In this document: positions 7,824 to 16,320 of the stretch, in pieces
Layout: every line of letters begins with the position of its first letter
How positions within the stretch are numbered: position 1 is the first letter of the stretch
From: Xanthomonas sontii
Lineage (GTDB): Bacteria; Pseudomonadota; Gammaproteobacteria; Xanthomonadales; Xanthomonadaceae
Assembly (NCBI RefSeq): GCF_040529055.1
Contig: NZ_CP132342.1
Location: forward strand, 4,338,001 to 4,402,000
Direction: 5' to 3'
Length of the DNA: 64,000 nucleotides
Made by a program: the position numbers and the translations under genes
The notes under the pieces: model-generated
The model's database searches: none
Told to the model about the DNA's origin: nothing
The model's input: only the letters and a program-made list of their open reading frames with translations

Positions 7824-10661
7824 TCAGAAGCCCAGGCGATAGCGCAGCGACACCGCGCGGTCGTCGCCACGCGGGCCGAAGCGCTGGTCGTAGCCCAGCC
7901 CCAGCAGCCCGCCGTTCCAGCGGGTCTGCAGGCTGGCGCCGAACAGGCCGCCCGAACGCGCCGGCTGCAGGTCCACCAGCGGCGCCCACGCGTTCACGCC
8001 GACGAAGCTGGCCTGCCGGTCCAGTCCCTGCGCGGCCAGCGTCTGCTGCCACTCGGCATAGCCCTGCAGCGACCAGCCGCGCCCGCCGAATCCGCCGCGC
8101 AGGCCGGCCAAGGCCTGGCTGCGCGAGGAACTGGCGGCACCGGCCATCAGCCCGAAGCCATCGCCCCCCTGTTCGCGGAAGCCATCGCTGTCGATGCGGC
8201 TGTAGTCGGCGCCGGCATACGGGGTCAGCCACGCCGGGCCGCGCCCGAGCCGATAGCCGACCTCCACGCTGTAGGACAGGAAGCGACCGGCGTAGCGGCT
8301 GGAGGCGTCGGCGACGGTGTCGCCGAGCAGCAGGCTGCGGTCGAGCTGGCGCTGGTACTGGCCGCTACCCAGTTGCGCCAGCGCGTACGCATTGCCCGCC
8401 ATCGCGCCGAGATAGGCCTGGCCCTGCACCTGGCGGTTGCGGCTGCGGTCCAGGCTGCCGGCGTCGCTGGCACGGCTCTCGCCGAAGGCGAAGCCAGCCA
8501 CCGCGTGCTCGCCCAGGCGCAGGTCCTGGCCCATCAGCCAGCCATCGAGCTGGAACTGGCTGCCGGCGAAGCTGCCCTGCCCGGTCTCGCCCAGGCGCTG
8601 GCTCCAGGCGCCGACCGCGCGCGGTTGGTCGACCAGCGTATCGAAGCGGCTGGACAGCGCGCGCCGCTGCAGGTCCATGGTGTCGAAGGTCATCGCGGTG
8701 GCCGCGGCATGCGCCTCGCCGGACAGGCTGCGCAGCGTCGCCGACGCCGCCGCCACGCTCGGCGACTGCTGCACCGCGCCGGCCGCCTTGAGCAGTGCGC
8801 CATCGACCGTGGCCGGGTCGTGACTCAGCTGCGTGTTGAGCTGCGCGAACGCCGCATCCACGCGCGTCGCGGAGGCCAGCGTGGCGGCGGTGATGTTGCC
8901 GAAGCTGGCCGCGGCCGCGGTGACGCTCAGCGACTGCACGGTGATCGAGGCGCTGGTGGCGTCGTAGGACAGCGACGAGGTCAGGAACACGTTCGACGGC
9001 GTGGTCACCGAGGCGAAGGTGCCGGTGAGCCCGCCGTTGGCCTGCAGCACCGTGTACGCGGTGTTGTTGACCACGTAGTCGCGCTTGCCGAGCACGTACA
9101 GCGAACCGCCCTGCAGGGTGGCGCTGCCGCCGACCGAGAGCTTGTCGCCGACCAGCAGCGCCAGGCGGCCGTTGCTGCTCTGCACGTAGTTGCCGCTCAG
9201 GCTCAGCGTGGCCGCACCGACCTGGAAGGTGCCGGCATTGGCGACGCTGCCGCCGAGCGCGCCGGTGCCGACGAAGGTGGCGCCATTGCTGATCGCCACG
9301 TTCGAGCTGCCCAGGCTGGCCGCGCTGAGCGTGCCGCCCTGCACCTGGGTGTCGCCGCTGTAGGTGTTCTGGGTGCCGCTGAGATTCAGCGTGCCGCTGC
9401 CCTGCTTGATCAGCCCGCCGCTGCCGGCGATGTTGTTGGCCCAGGTCGAATTGCCGGTGAATCCCACCGTCACGTCGCCCCAGTCGAAGCGGCCCGGTCC
9501 CTGCACCGCCTTGCCGACGTTGAGCAGGCCGTAGCCGAAGGTCGCGTCCACGCCGGGCGTACCCAGGTCGGTGGCAGTGCCGAGCAGGGTCTGCCGGACC
9601 AGATCGTTGGTGAAGTACGGGAAGGCCTGCCAGACCAGCGCCGCCGCGCCGGACACCAGCGGCGCCGCGAACGAGGTGCCGCTGCCGTAGTAGTAGTCGG
9701 GGTTGCTGGTGGCGGTGGTCGCCTTGGGATCGACGAACACCTCGGTGCCGGGCGCGACCAGGCAGTAGCGCATCGCCGCGCCGCAGGCGTTGGAGTACGA
9801 GGCCAGTTGCGTGCCGGTGCTCGAATCGGTTGCCGCCACCACCAGCCAGCCGCGCTCCAGGTCCGCCGCCGGCAGGGTGCCGTTGGGGCCGGCCTTGCTG
9901 GGCAGCGAAGCGATGTCCGAGGGCGTGGACTTGGATTCGTTGCCGGCGGCGAACACCACCAGGCCACCGTTGCCGAGCACGAACGGACGGTACTCGGCGG
10001 CGATGGCATTGGTCGAGTTCAGGTCGGTCCAGTAGATGCCGCCCCACGAGTTGTTCATCACCTTGACGCCGGCATTGATCAGGTCCTGGTGCACCTGGGT
10101 CAGGCCCAGTCCGCCGCTGACCTGGTTGCCGCTGCCGCTGCCGTCGTCCTTGGGCGGCGTGTCGGAAATGATGCGCGCGGACACGATCTGCGCGCCCGGC
10201 GCGATGCCGCCCGGCCACTGTCCGACCGACTTGCCTGCCGCCAGCTGCGCCACGGTGGTGCCGTGGCCGTCGACGTCGTCGACCTTGGTGTTGTTCTGGC
10301 TCGGATCGACGTAGATCAGGTTCGACACCACCCGCCCGGCCAGCGCCGGATGGTTGCGGTTGACGCCGGTGTCGACCACGCCGATGCGGTAACCGCTGCC
10401 GTCGTAGCCGGCGTTGTGCGCAGCCAGCGTATTGGTCAGGGTCAGGTGCGCGTCGAACGCCGGCTGGGGCGGCGGCGGCGAGGTCGGAGGTGGCGACGTC
10501 GGCGGCGGCGGAGGCGGCGGCGGTGGTGGGGGCGGAGGCGGAGAGGTCGGTGGCGGAGTGCCATGGGTCAGATTTCCGCCACCGCCACCGCCGCCACCGC
10601 ACGAGGTGAGCGCAACCGCTACCGCGGCCGCCAATAGCGACCGTGCCATCAATGCCCGCAT
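7824..10661 (-). CDS. subtilisin-type autotransporter protease with lipobox and polyproline linker
   Basis: A 945-residue surface protease. The signal sequence ends in a lipobox (ALTSC, Cys21) followed by eight Gly, then a Pro/Thr/Ser linker at about residues 36-67. The S8 peptidase domain has the catalytic triad Asp97 (GVVDTG), His133 (DGHGTTVA) and Ser330 (GSGTSFAAP). A passenger-associated repeat (GSGTLNLSGTQNTYSGDT, about residues 420-450) leads into a beta-helix-like region. The last ~270 residues form an autotransporter beta-barrel ending in Phe. Family knowledge says the barrel places the passenger on or through the outer membrane, and relatives in Xanthomonas are extracellular proteases. 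GAGGGGAAGG lies just upstream of the ATG at 10661; a second ATG lies four codons in. A lipid anchor plus an autotransporter barrel is an unusual pairing. Confidence 0.9.
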   Translation of the reverse strand: MRALMARSLLAAAVAVALTSCGGGGGGGGNLTHGTPPPTSPPPPPPPPPPPPPPTSPPPTSPPPPQPAFDAHLTLTNTLAAHNAGYDGSGYRIGVVDTGVNRNHPALAGRVVSNLIYVDPSQNNTKVDDVDGHGTTVAQLAAGKSVGQWPGGIAPGAQIVSARIISDTPPKDDGSGSGNQVSGGLGLTQVHQDLINAGVKVMNNSWGGIYWTDLNSTNAIAAEYRPFVLGNGGLVVFAAGNESKSTPSDIASLPSKAGPNGTLPAADLERGWLVVAATDSSTGTQLASYSNACGAAMRYCLVAPGTEVFVDPKATTATSNPDYYYGSGTSFAAPLVSGAAALVWQAFPYFTNDLVRQTLLGTATDLGTPGVDATFGYGLLNVGKAVQGPGRFDWGDVTVGFTGNSTWANNIAGSGGLIKQGSGTLNLSGTQNTYSGDTQVQGGTLSAASLGSSNVAISNGATFVGTGALGGSVANAGTFQVGAATLSLSGNYVQSSNGRLALLVGDKLSVGGSATLQGGSLYVLGKRDYVVNNTAYTVLQANGGLTGTFASVTTPSNVFLTSSLSYDATSASITVQSLSVTAAAASFGNITAATLASATRVDAAFAQLNTQLSHDPATVDGALLKAAGAVQQSPSVAAASATLRSLSGEAHAAATAMTFDTMDLQRRALSSRFDTLVDQPRAVGAWSQRLGETGQGSFAGSQFQLDGWLMGQDLRLGEHAVAGFAFGESRASDAGSLDRSRNRQVQGQAYLGAMAGNAYALAQLGSGQYQRQLDRSLLLGDTVADASSRYAGRFLSYSVEVGYRLGRGPAWLTPYAGADYSRIDSDGFREQGGDGFGLMAGAASSSRSQALAGLRGGFGGRGWSLQGYAEWQQTLAAQGLDRQASFVGVNAWAPLVDLQPARSGGLFGASLQTRWNGGLLGLGYDQRFGPRGDDRAVSLRYRLGF

Positions 10662-10853
10662 GTCCTTCCCCTCAAATGTCGTCTGCCGGCCATACGGCCG
10701 GTGTTGCCCCCGTTAGCGGCCGCCGACGACGGCGCTGAACTACGTCAAATCTACACTGGAATGCAAACCATAGGACTGGCCCGGTGGTGGACGCAATTGG
10801 CAGAACCCGCGCCGCGGCCGATAATCGGCACACCACTTTCGTAAGGGTTTGCC

Positions 10854-12029
10854 ATGACCGAGATCGTCATCGCCGCGGCCAAGCGCACCGCCATCGGCGC
10901 GTTCCTGGGCCAGTTCAACGGCGTGCCCACGCCGACGCTGGGCGCCGCGGCCATCCGCGCCGCGCTGGAGCAGTCCGGCATCCCCGCCGCCGACGTTTCC
11001 GAAGTCATCATGGGCTGCGTGCTGCCGGCCAACCTCGGCCAGGCCCCGGCACGTCAGGCCGCGCGCGCGGCCGGCGTGCCCGACGGCACCGGCGCCACCA
11101 CCATCAACAAGGTCTGCGGCTCGGGCATGAAGGCGGTGATGCTGGGACACGACCTGATCAAGGCCGGTTCGGCCAGCATCGTCGTCGCCGGCGGCATGGA
11201 GTCGATGAGCAACGCGCCGCACCTGCTGCCGAACTCGCGCACCGGCAACCGCTACGGCAACTTCCAGGCGGTCGACCACATGGCCTGGGACGGCCTGACC
11301 AATCCCGACGACGGCCAGGCGATGGGCGTGTTCGGCGAGGCCACCGCGGAGAAGTTCGGCTTCAGCCGCCAGGACCAGGACGCGTTCGCGATCGAATCGG
11401 TGAACCGCGCGCAGGCCGCGCAGCGCGATGGCGCCTTCGCCGACGAGATCGTCCCGGTCGCCGTGGCCACCCGCAAGGGCGAGGTACGGGTCGACAGCGA
11501 CGAGCAGCCGGGCAAGTCCGACGTGACCAAGATCCCGGCGCTGAAGCCGGCGTTCAAGAAGGACGGCACGGTCACCGCGGCCAGCTCCTCGAGCATCTCC
11601 GACGGCGCCGCCGCGCTGGTGCTGCTGGGCGCCGACGAGGCCGCCCGCCGCGGCGTCGCGCCGCTGGCGCGGATCGTCGGCCATGCGACCTTCTCGCAGG
11701 CGCCGGAATGGTTCACCACCGCGCCGGTGGGCGCGATCCGCAAGCTGCTTGACCAGGTCGGCTGGAGCCTGGACGACGTCGACCTGTTCGAGATCAACGA
11801 AGCCTTCGCCGTGGTGGCGATGGTGCCCATCAAGGAACTGGGCCTGGACCACGCCAAGGTCAACGTCCATGGCGGCGCCTGCGCGCTCGGCCATCCGATC
11901 GGCGCCTCCGGTGCGCGGCTGCTGGTGACATTGCTAAATGCGTTGCGCAGCCGTGGCGGCCGCCGCGGAATCGCGACGCTGTGCATCGGCGGTGGCGAAG
12001 CGACAGCGGTCGCCATCGAATTGATTTGA
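10854..12029 (+). CDS. phaA: acetyl-CoA C-acetyltransferase (thiolase)
   Basis: A 391-residue cytosolic thiolase that condenses two acetyl-CoA or cleaves 3-ketoacyl-CoA. All family signatures are present: acylated Cys88 in NKVCGSGMKAV, His347 in NVHGGACALGHPIGASGAR, and the proton-shuttling Cys377 in LCIGGGEA. Length matches biosynthetic/short-chain thiolases (about 390). The symbol phaA/atoB is a class assignment, since substrate range cannot be read from the sequence. It stands alone, with no adjacent reductase or PHA synthase, so polymer synthesis is not indicated. The ATG at 10854 is preceded by GTAAGGG. Confidence 0.9.
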   Translation: MTEIVIAAAKRTAIGAFLGQFNGVPTPTLGAAAIRAALEQSGIPAADVSEVIMGCVLPANLGQAPARQAARAAGVPDGTGATTINKVCGSGMKAVMLGHDLIKAGSASIVVAGGMESMSNAPHLLPNSRTGNRYGNFQAVDHMAWDGLTNPDDGQAMGVFGEATAEKFGFSRQDQDAFAIESVNRAQAAQRDGAFADEIVPVAVATRKGEVRVDSDEQPGKSDVTKIPALKPAFKKDGTVTAASSSSISDGAAALVLLGADEAARRGVAPLARIVGHATFSQAPEWFTTAPVGAIRKLLDQVGWSLDDVDLFEINEAFAVVAMVPIKELGLDHAKVNVHGGACALGHPIGASGARLLVTLLNALRSRGGRRGIATLCIGGGEATAVAIELI

Positions 12030-12071
12030 TTGGGATTAACCCCTGAAACACAAAAATGAATGCGCGTGCGC

Positions 12072-12099
12072 TTGACAGCCGACTTTGGCTTGTCATCAT
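12072..12099 (+). promoter_or_regulatory. candidate sigma-70 promoter for the Ala-rich lipoprotein
   Basis: TTGACA (12072-12077), a 16-base spacer and CATCAT (12094-12099, four of six consensus bases) lie 53 bases before the lipoprotein start. The -35 overlaps an imperfect inverted repeat TGACAGCC/GGCTTGTCA that could be an operator. Confidence 0.4.
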
Positions 12100-12151
12100 G
12101 TTGAGGGCGCGCATTCGCGCGTTGCCTAACTAAACGACGAGGATAGACACA

Positions 12152-12493
12152 ATGAGCATCAACAAGCTGCTGATCGCAATGGCCCTGGGCCTGGCCCTGG
12201 CCGCGTGCTCGAAGCAGGAGCAGGCCCAGGACGCCGCCGCTTCGGCTAACGAAGCCGCCACCGACGCGCAGGCTGCTGCCGACCAGTCGGCTGCCGCCGG
12301 CGCCCCGACCGCCGACGCCGCTCAGGCCGCTGCCGACACCGCCGCGACCGCCGCCAACACCGCTGCCGACGCTTCGGCCGCTGCCGCCGCTGCCCCGACC
12401 GATGCCGCTGCCGACAAGGCTGCCGACACCGCCAAGGCTGCGGAAGACACCGCCGACAAGGCGAAGGACGCTGCTCAGGAAGCCAAGAAGTAA
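12152..12493 (+). CDS. Ala-rich small lipoprotein
   Basis: A 113-residue protein with a lipobox (LALAAC, Cys19), so it should be lipidated and membrane anchored. The mature chain is almost only Ala, Asp, Lys, Thr, Glu and Gln, in an amphipathic helical pattern (TAATAANTAADAS, KAADTAKAAEDTADKAKDAAQEAKK) with charge concentrated at the C-terminus. It resembles LEA-like or Lpp-like coiled-coil proteins in composition. I do not recognise a named family, and low complexity makes homology unreliable. A strong terminator follows 30 bases after the stop, so it is transcribed alone. A second, similar lipoprotein gene lies 573 bases downstream. An envelope or stress-protection role is only a guess. Confidence 0.75.
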   Translation: MSINKLLIAMALGLALAACSKQEQAQDAAASANEAATDAQAAADQSAAAGAPTADAAQAAADTAATAANTAADASAAAAAAPTDAAADKAADTAKAAEDTADKAKDAAQEAKK

Positions 12494-12522
12494 TCACTTC
12501 TTGCTTTTTGCAGTCCTGAAAG

Positions 12523-12549
12523 AGCCGCTGGTCCGCCAGCGGCTTTTTC
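12523..12549 (+). terminator. intrinsic terminator
   Basis: AGCCGCTGG and CCAGCGGCT form a perfect 9-bp stem over the loop TCCG, followed by TTTTTC. It lies 30 bases after the lipoprotein stop. Confidence 0.9.
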
Positions 12550-12553
12550 TTTG

Positions 12554-13066
12554 CCTGGCGTTTGCCGGGCAGCGCTGCAACGGCGCCACCAGCGTGCCGG
12601 CACAGCGTGTTCCCGGAGGGCGGCGTGGGTGACGACGCATGCATGTTCGCCTCGCGCGAATGCCGCGCCGTCGTCCGCCGCTGACGTCGCCTCGCAAGCG
12701 TGCGTCCCCACACACAGGATTCGTCCGCGCCATTGCGTGGTCCACGCGTAGCGCGCATACAAGCGCGACGCATGACCCGCACGACGCGCCGCACCGCCGC
12801 CCGCGGCGGGCGATGCGCACCGCTGCCACGCGCCATGCACGTGCGGCGCGTACGCGCCGACGCCGCACATCCGCATGGCCCGCATCGCCGGCATGCGACG
12901 GCAGCCGCGCGCATCGCAGTGCCTGGCTCCCACCCCACGGCGCCTCCCCCACCAGCGACAGCGCCTTCCTGAACACTGCCCCGCGCCACCGCTTCGCCTT
13001 GACGCAGGCTGCATGCGCGTCCGCCTAGGCTGCGCCGCGTCACCCACCCGTGGACGGAGAAGCCGC
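12554..13066. other. 513-base gene-free stretch rich in CG and CATG words
   Basis: Between the terminator and the next lipoprotein I find no frame with a believable protein; the open frames on both strands give only Arg/Ala/His-rich nonsense. The DNA is crowded with CGCG, GCATGC, CCATGCACGTG and similar self-complementary words. TTGACG at 12999 and TAGGCT at 13026 could be a promoter for the next gene, but the 21-base spacing is too long to trust. Confidence 0.45.
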
Positions 13067-13420
13067 ATGAACAAGACCCCGATCGTGGCCCTGCTGGGCG
13101 CCCTCGCACTGGCCGGCTGCCAGGGTCCCGAATCGCAGCAGGCACAACGCGACGCCAAGGTCGCTGCCGAACAGACCGGCGAAGCGGCCAAGGAAGCCGC
13201 CGGCGAGGTCGCGCAGGCCGGGCGCGAGGTCGCCGCCGACGCGCGCGATGCCGCGCACCGTGCGGCCAACTCCGATGCCGTCAAGGATGCCTCGGCCGCA
13301 GCCAAGGAGATGGCGGCCGATGCCAGCGAGGCGACGGCGAATGCGGCGCAGAAAGTCGCCGACAAGGCACGCGAGAACGCCAACGAAGATCCGCACAACG
13401 GCGACCGCGAGCAGCATTGA
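13067..13420 (+). CDS. Ala-rich small lipoprotein, second copy type
   Basis: A 117-residue protein with a lipobox (ALALAGC, Cys18). The mature chain is a long charged Ala-rich helix (EQTGEAAKEAAGEVAQAGREVAADARDAAHRAANSD) with about 11-residue periodicity like LEA group 3 proteins, then a hydrophilic tail. Architecture is the same as the lipoprotein at 12152 (lipobox near residue 18, then Ala/Glu/Lys helix), but the sequence differs, so paralogy is likely yet old. The ATG at 13067 follows GGACGGAGAAG, a good ribosome-binding site. Function is unknown; a membrane-tethered stress protein is one possibility. A hairpin follows the stop. Confidence 0.72.
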   Translation: MNKTPIVALLGALALAGCQGPESQQAQRDAKVAAEQTGEAAKEAAGEVAQAGREVAADARDAAHRAANSDAVKDASAAAKEMAADASEATANAAQKVADKARENANEDPHNGDREQH

Positions 13421-13426
13421 GTCATT

Positions 13427-13454
13427 GGCCGTCCCCGTGCATGCGGGGGCGGCC
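13427..13454 (+). terminator. GC-rich hairpin after the second lipoprotein
   Basis: GGCCGTCCCCG pairs with CGGGGGCGGCC (one G-U pair) over the loop TGCATG, six bases past the stop codon. There is no T-run. Confidence 0.5.
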
Positions 13455-13500
13455 TCTGCCGCGCAGCGCGTGCCGCGCGCTGTGCCGGCAGGGCGTCTTT

Positions 13501-13534
13501 TGTGACGCCGGTCCAAGGCGTTTGCGGCGTCACA
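13501..13534 (+). promoter_or_regulatory. perfect 10-bp inverted repeat just before the diguanylate cyclase
   Basis: TGTGACGCCG (13501-13510) and CGGCGTCACA (13525-13534) are perfect inverted repeats with a 14-base spacer, ending 13 bases before the ATG. They could be a protein-binding site or an mRNA hairpin that covers the ribosome site. TGTGA/TCACA recall CRP/Clp half-sites, but the spacing is far too wide for one Clp site. Confidence 0.45.
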
Positions 13535-13547
13535 GTAGACTTTTGCG

Positions 13548-15257
13548 ATGCCGATTCTCCAACGTGTGCGGGCCAGGACCCGTCTAGCCCTGCTGTTCTC
13601 CGCCGCGGTCTTCGTGCTGATCGGCGCCGGCGTGTTCTACGGCGCACAACGCGCCATCTCCGACGCCGCACGCGTCGCGCATACCCACGAAGTGCTGCGC
13701 AACATCGACGAGGTGCAATCCACCTTGCTGATGACCGAATCCTCGTTGCGCGGCTACGAGTTGACCGACAACCAGGCCTATCTGAGCCTCTACTACGACA
13801 GCGCCGAACGCGTGCCGCGGCAGTTGGCGCAGCTGCGCAAGCTGGTTTCCGACAATCCCGTGCAGATCGCCAACATCCAGGTGCTGCAGCAGTCGATGGA
13901 CACGCGCCTGCGGCAGATGCGGGAGATGCTCGCGGTGTACCAGCGCGACGGCCTGCAGGCGCTGCGGCAGGCGATGGCGCCCAGCGTGTACCAGAGCTCC
14001 AGCGCGATCCGCGACCAAGTGCAGCAGATGACCGACGTGGAACTGCAACTGCTGCAGAGCCGCGACACCTCCAACCAGCGCAGCGCCGACATGCTGCTGG
14101 TGCTCGCCCTGGCCGGCATCCCGTTCGGCCTGGGCAGCGTCGGCGTGGTGTACGCGCTGCTGCTGCGCGAACTGCGCAACCGCAGCAACGCCGAGCAGGC
14201 CGCCTCGGTCGCCAACGAGAAGATGGAAGCCAGCATCACCGAGCTGGAGCGCACCAGTGCCGACCTCAACGCGCTCAGCCGCTATACCGGCCTGCTGCAG
14301 AGTTGCGTGGAGCCGGCCGAGGCACTGACGGTGACCGCACGCCTGCTCGCCGCGCTGATGCCCGACACCGGCGGCAGCGTCTACCTGCTGCGCGCCTCGC
14401 GCGACCGCGCCGAGGAAATCGTCAGTTGGGGCCAGCCGCCGGTCGGCAGCGAGCCGGCCGTGGCGCCGCAGGACTGCTGGGCCTTGCGCCGCGACAAGAG
14501 CCACTTCGTGCATGCGCAGGGCCACGACTCGGCCTGCGCGCATCTGCGCGAGGATCCGTACGCGGCCGGTGCCAGCACCGCCTGCATTCCGTTGTCGGCT
14601 CAGGGCACCCAGTTGGGCTTTGTGTTCCTGGCCGGGCGCGGCACCGGTCCACTGCCGCGCATCGCCATCGCCGAGGCCGCCGCCGAGCAGCTGTCGCTGG
14701 CGCTGAGCAACCTGCGTCTGCGCGAGTCGCTGCGCCTGCAGTCGATCCGCGACCCGCTCACCGGCCTGTTCAACCGGCGCTACCTGGAAGAATCGCTCAA
14801 CCACGAACTGGCCCGCTGCGGACGCCGGCAGATGCCGCTGTCGCTGCTGATGCTGGACGTGGACCACTTCAAGCAGTTCAACGACCTGCACGGCCACGGC
14901 GGCGGCGACGCCCTGCTGGCCGCGGTCGGGCAGATGCTGTCGACGCGGCTGCGCGGCGAGGACATCGCCTGCCGCTACGGCGGTGAGGAGTTCACGGTGA
15001 TCCTGCCGGAGACCGGGCCGGAACAGGCGCAGGCCATCGCCGAACAGATCCGCAGCGCCGCCCAGCAATTGAGCGCGACCGTGGACGGCAAGGCGCTGCC
15101 GGCGGTGACCATGTCGATCGGCGTGGCCAGCTATGCGCGCGACGGCGTGGTCGCCACCACCCTGCTGCGCAAGGCCGATGCGGCGCTGTACCGGGCCAAG
15201 CGCTGCGGCCGCAACCAGGTGCAGGCCTACGACCTGGCGCTGGACGGCATGGGCTGA
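13548..15257 (+). CDS. membrane diguanylate cyclase with CHASE3-like and GAF domains
   Basis: A 569-residue inner-membrane enzyme making the second messenger c-di-GMP. A first membrane segment lies at about residues 12-32. A CHASE3-like periplasmic sensor follows (TLLMTESSLRGYELTDNQAYLSLY), then a second segment at about 184-206, a short coiled coil and a GAF-like domain (about 245-390). The catalytic GGDEF domain carries the active motif GGEEF at 478-482 and the inhibitory I-site RGED five residues before it. So it should be active and feedback-inhibited by c-di-GMP. The C-terminal part has VTMSIGVASY and ADAALYRAKRCGRN as usual. Start: ATG at 13548, close behind an inverted repeat. The neighbours (lipoproteins, bactofilin) give no clear pathway. 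Confidence 0.92.
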   Translation: MPILQRVRARTRLALLFSAAVFVLIGAGVFYGAQRAISDAARVAHTHEVLRNIDEVQSTLLMTESSLRGYELTDNQAYLSLYYDSAERVPRQLAQLRKLVSDNPVQIANIQVLQQSMDTRLRQMREMLAVYQRDGLQALRQAMAPSVYQSSSAIRDQVQQMTDVELQLLQSRDTSNQRSADMLLVLALAGIPFGLGSVGVVYALLLRELRNRSNAEQAASVANEKMEASITELERTSADLNALSRYTGLLQSCVEPAEALTVTARLLAALMPDTGGSVYLLRASRDRAEEIVSWGQPPVGSEPAVAPQDCWALRRDKSHFVHAQGHDSACAHLREDPYAAGASTACIPLSAQGTQLGFVFLAGRGTGPLPRIAIAEAAAEQLSLALSNLRLRESLRLQSIRDPLTGLFNRRYLEESLNHELARCGRRQMPLSLLMLDVDHFKQFNDLHGHGGGDALLAAVGQMLSTRLRGEDIACRYGGEEFTVILPETGPEQAQAIAEQIRSAAQQLSATVDGKALPAVTMSIGVASYARDGVVATTLLRKADAALYRAKRCGRNQVQAYDLALDGMG

Positions 15258-15361
15258 ACCGGCGGCGGTCGCGGTCGGGCCGTCGTTTTGAAGAAAGCGT
15301 CACAAAACCGACGCGATAGAGCGGCGATAGTCGCGCTTCCCCCGACTGGAGACGACAGCCC

Positions 15362-15907
15362 ATGTCAATCTGGAAAGACCAGGGTCCTGCGCGCAAGGAT
15401 GGCCTGCCGCCCGTTCCCGGCAACGGCGCGTTGCCGCCGGAGCCGCGCCCGGCGGGCGATGCCGCCCCAGGCGAACCGCTCGCCGCGGTCGCCGCCGCCG
15501 CCCCTGCCGCCCGCGCCCCTGCGCCGGCACCCGCCGCGAAGGAATCGCTGATCGCCGCCGACATCAGCATCGAAGGCAAGATCGAGGGCACCGGCCACAT
15601 TCGCATCGCCGGCAAGTTCAAGGGCGACGTCAACGTGCAGGGCGACCTCACCATCGAGACCGGCGCCAAGCTCAGCGGCGGCGTGCGCGCCGACAAGGTG
15701 GTGATCGCCGGCGAGCTGGAAGGCAACATCGAATCCGCCTCGCGAGTGGAACTGCTCGCCTCCGGCGCACTGATCGGCGACGTCAAGGCCGGCTCGCTGA
15801 CCGTGGCCGCCGGCTCGCGCATGCGCGGCCAGGCCGACTTCGGCTGGGACGACGACAAACATGCCCGCAAGGGCGGCAAGCCCGCGGAGTCCGACGCCGG
15901 CGCATGA
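15362..15907 (+). CDS. bacM: bactofilin (polymer-forming cytoskeletal protein)
   Basis: A 181-residue protein. A disordered Pro/Ala-rich N-terminus (about residues 10-60) precedes a bactofilin/DUF583 beta-helix with repeating strands (ISIEGKIEGTGHIRIAGKFKGDV; LTIETGAKLSGGVRADKVVIAG). A short charged tail follows. Bactofilins self-assemble without nucleotide into filaments that position wall or envelope enzymes at the cytoplasmic side of the membrane. The stop overlaps the start of the following zinc-ribbon gene (ATGA), so translation is coupled. No M23 peptidase gene, a frequent bactofilin neighbour, is adjacent. The symbol is by class only. Confidence 0.88.
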   Translation: MSIWKDQGPARKDGLPPVPGNGALPPEPRPAGDAAPGEPLAAVAAAAPAARAPAPAPAAKESLIAADISIEGKIEGTGHIRIAGKFKGDVNVQGDLTIETGAKLSGGVRADKVVIAGELEGNIESASRVELLASGALIGDVKAGSLTVAAGSRMRGQADFGWDDDKHARKGGKPAESDAGA

Positions 15908-16266
15908 GCAGCCCGCGTCCCGGCAGTCCGGGGGCGACCCGGACCTGCCCGCACTGCAAGGCCACCATTCTCGAAAGCGCCAGCGTCTGCCCGGCGTGCA
16001 AGCACCACCTGCGCTTCGATTCGGCGGTGCTGCAGCAGTCGGCGCCATCGGCGCTGGTGCCGCTGCGCGTGGAGGGCAGCATCCGCCACCCGGCCGACGG
16101 CAGCGCCTGGGAGTACACCGTATTGGTCAGCATCCGCAATGGCCGCGGCGAGGAAATCAAGCGCCAGTTGGTCGGCGTCGGCGCCATGCTCGACGGCGAG
16201 GAACGCAGCTTCACGCTGTCGGTGGAGGCGACGCCGATGCGTGGGGGGAAGCGCGGGAGGCATTAG
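15904..16266 (+). CDS. zinc-ribbon protein coupled to bactofilin
   Basis: A 120-residue cytosolic protein. The N-terminus has two CxxC pairs (CPHCK at about 15-19 and CPACK at about 29-33), a typical single zinc ribbon. A beta-rich domain follows (VEGSIRHPADGSAWEYTVLVSIRNGRGEEI) that I do not recognise. The ATG overlaps the bactofilin stop by four bases, so the two are made together and probably work together. Possible roles are a filament partner or a regulator; nothing in the sequence decides. The last codons run into GGGAAGCGCGGGAGG and then the intergenic G-rich repeats. Confidence 0.75.
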   Translation: MSSPRPGSPGATRTCPHCKATILESASVCPACKHHLRFDSAVLQQSAPSALVPLRVEGSIRHPADGSAWEYTVLVSIRNGRGEEIKRQLVGVGAMLDGEERSFTLSVEATPMRGGKRGRH

Positions 16267-16280
16267 CGCCTTGCGGCGCC

Positions 16281-16309
16281 GGGATTGGGGATTGGGGATT
16301 GGGGATTCG
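16281..16309. repeat. GGGATTG repeat, four units
   Basis: Four tandem GGGATTG units end in GGATTCG, 15 bases after the zinc-ribbon gene stop. It is the same family as the repeats at 30576, 31192, 33466, 37112, 37296 and 40111. Four G-runs make a G-quadruplex possible on the plus strand. Confidence 0.85.
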
Positions 16310-16320
16310 TAAAAGGCTGG

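Noticed and set aside
8373..10637. A 754-codon open frame opposite the autotransporter
   Set aside because: Low-complexity shadow frame; the minus strand encodes an intact protease and barrel.
13501..13534. CRP/Clp binding site
   Set aside because: Half-sites TGTGA and TCACA are 24 bases apart, not 6, so a standard Clp dimer would not fit.
12246..13671. Long minus-strand frames across the lipoprotein region
   Set aside because: Products are Arg/Ser/Cys-rich without any motif and overlap two genes with lipoboxes and ribosome sites.
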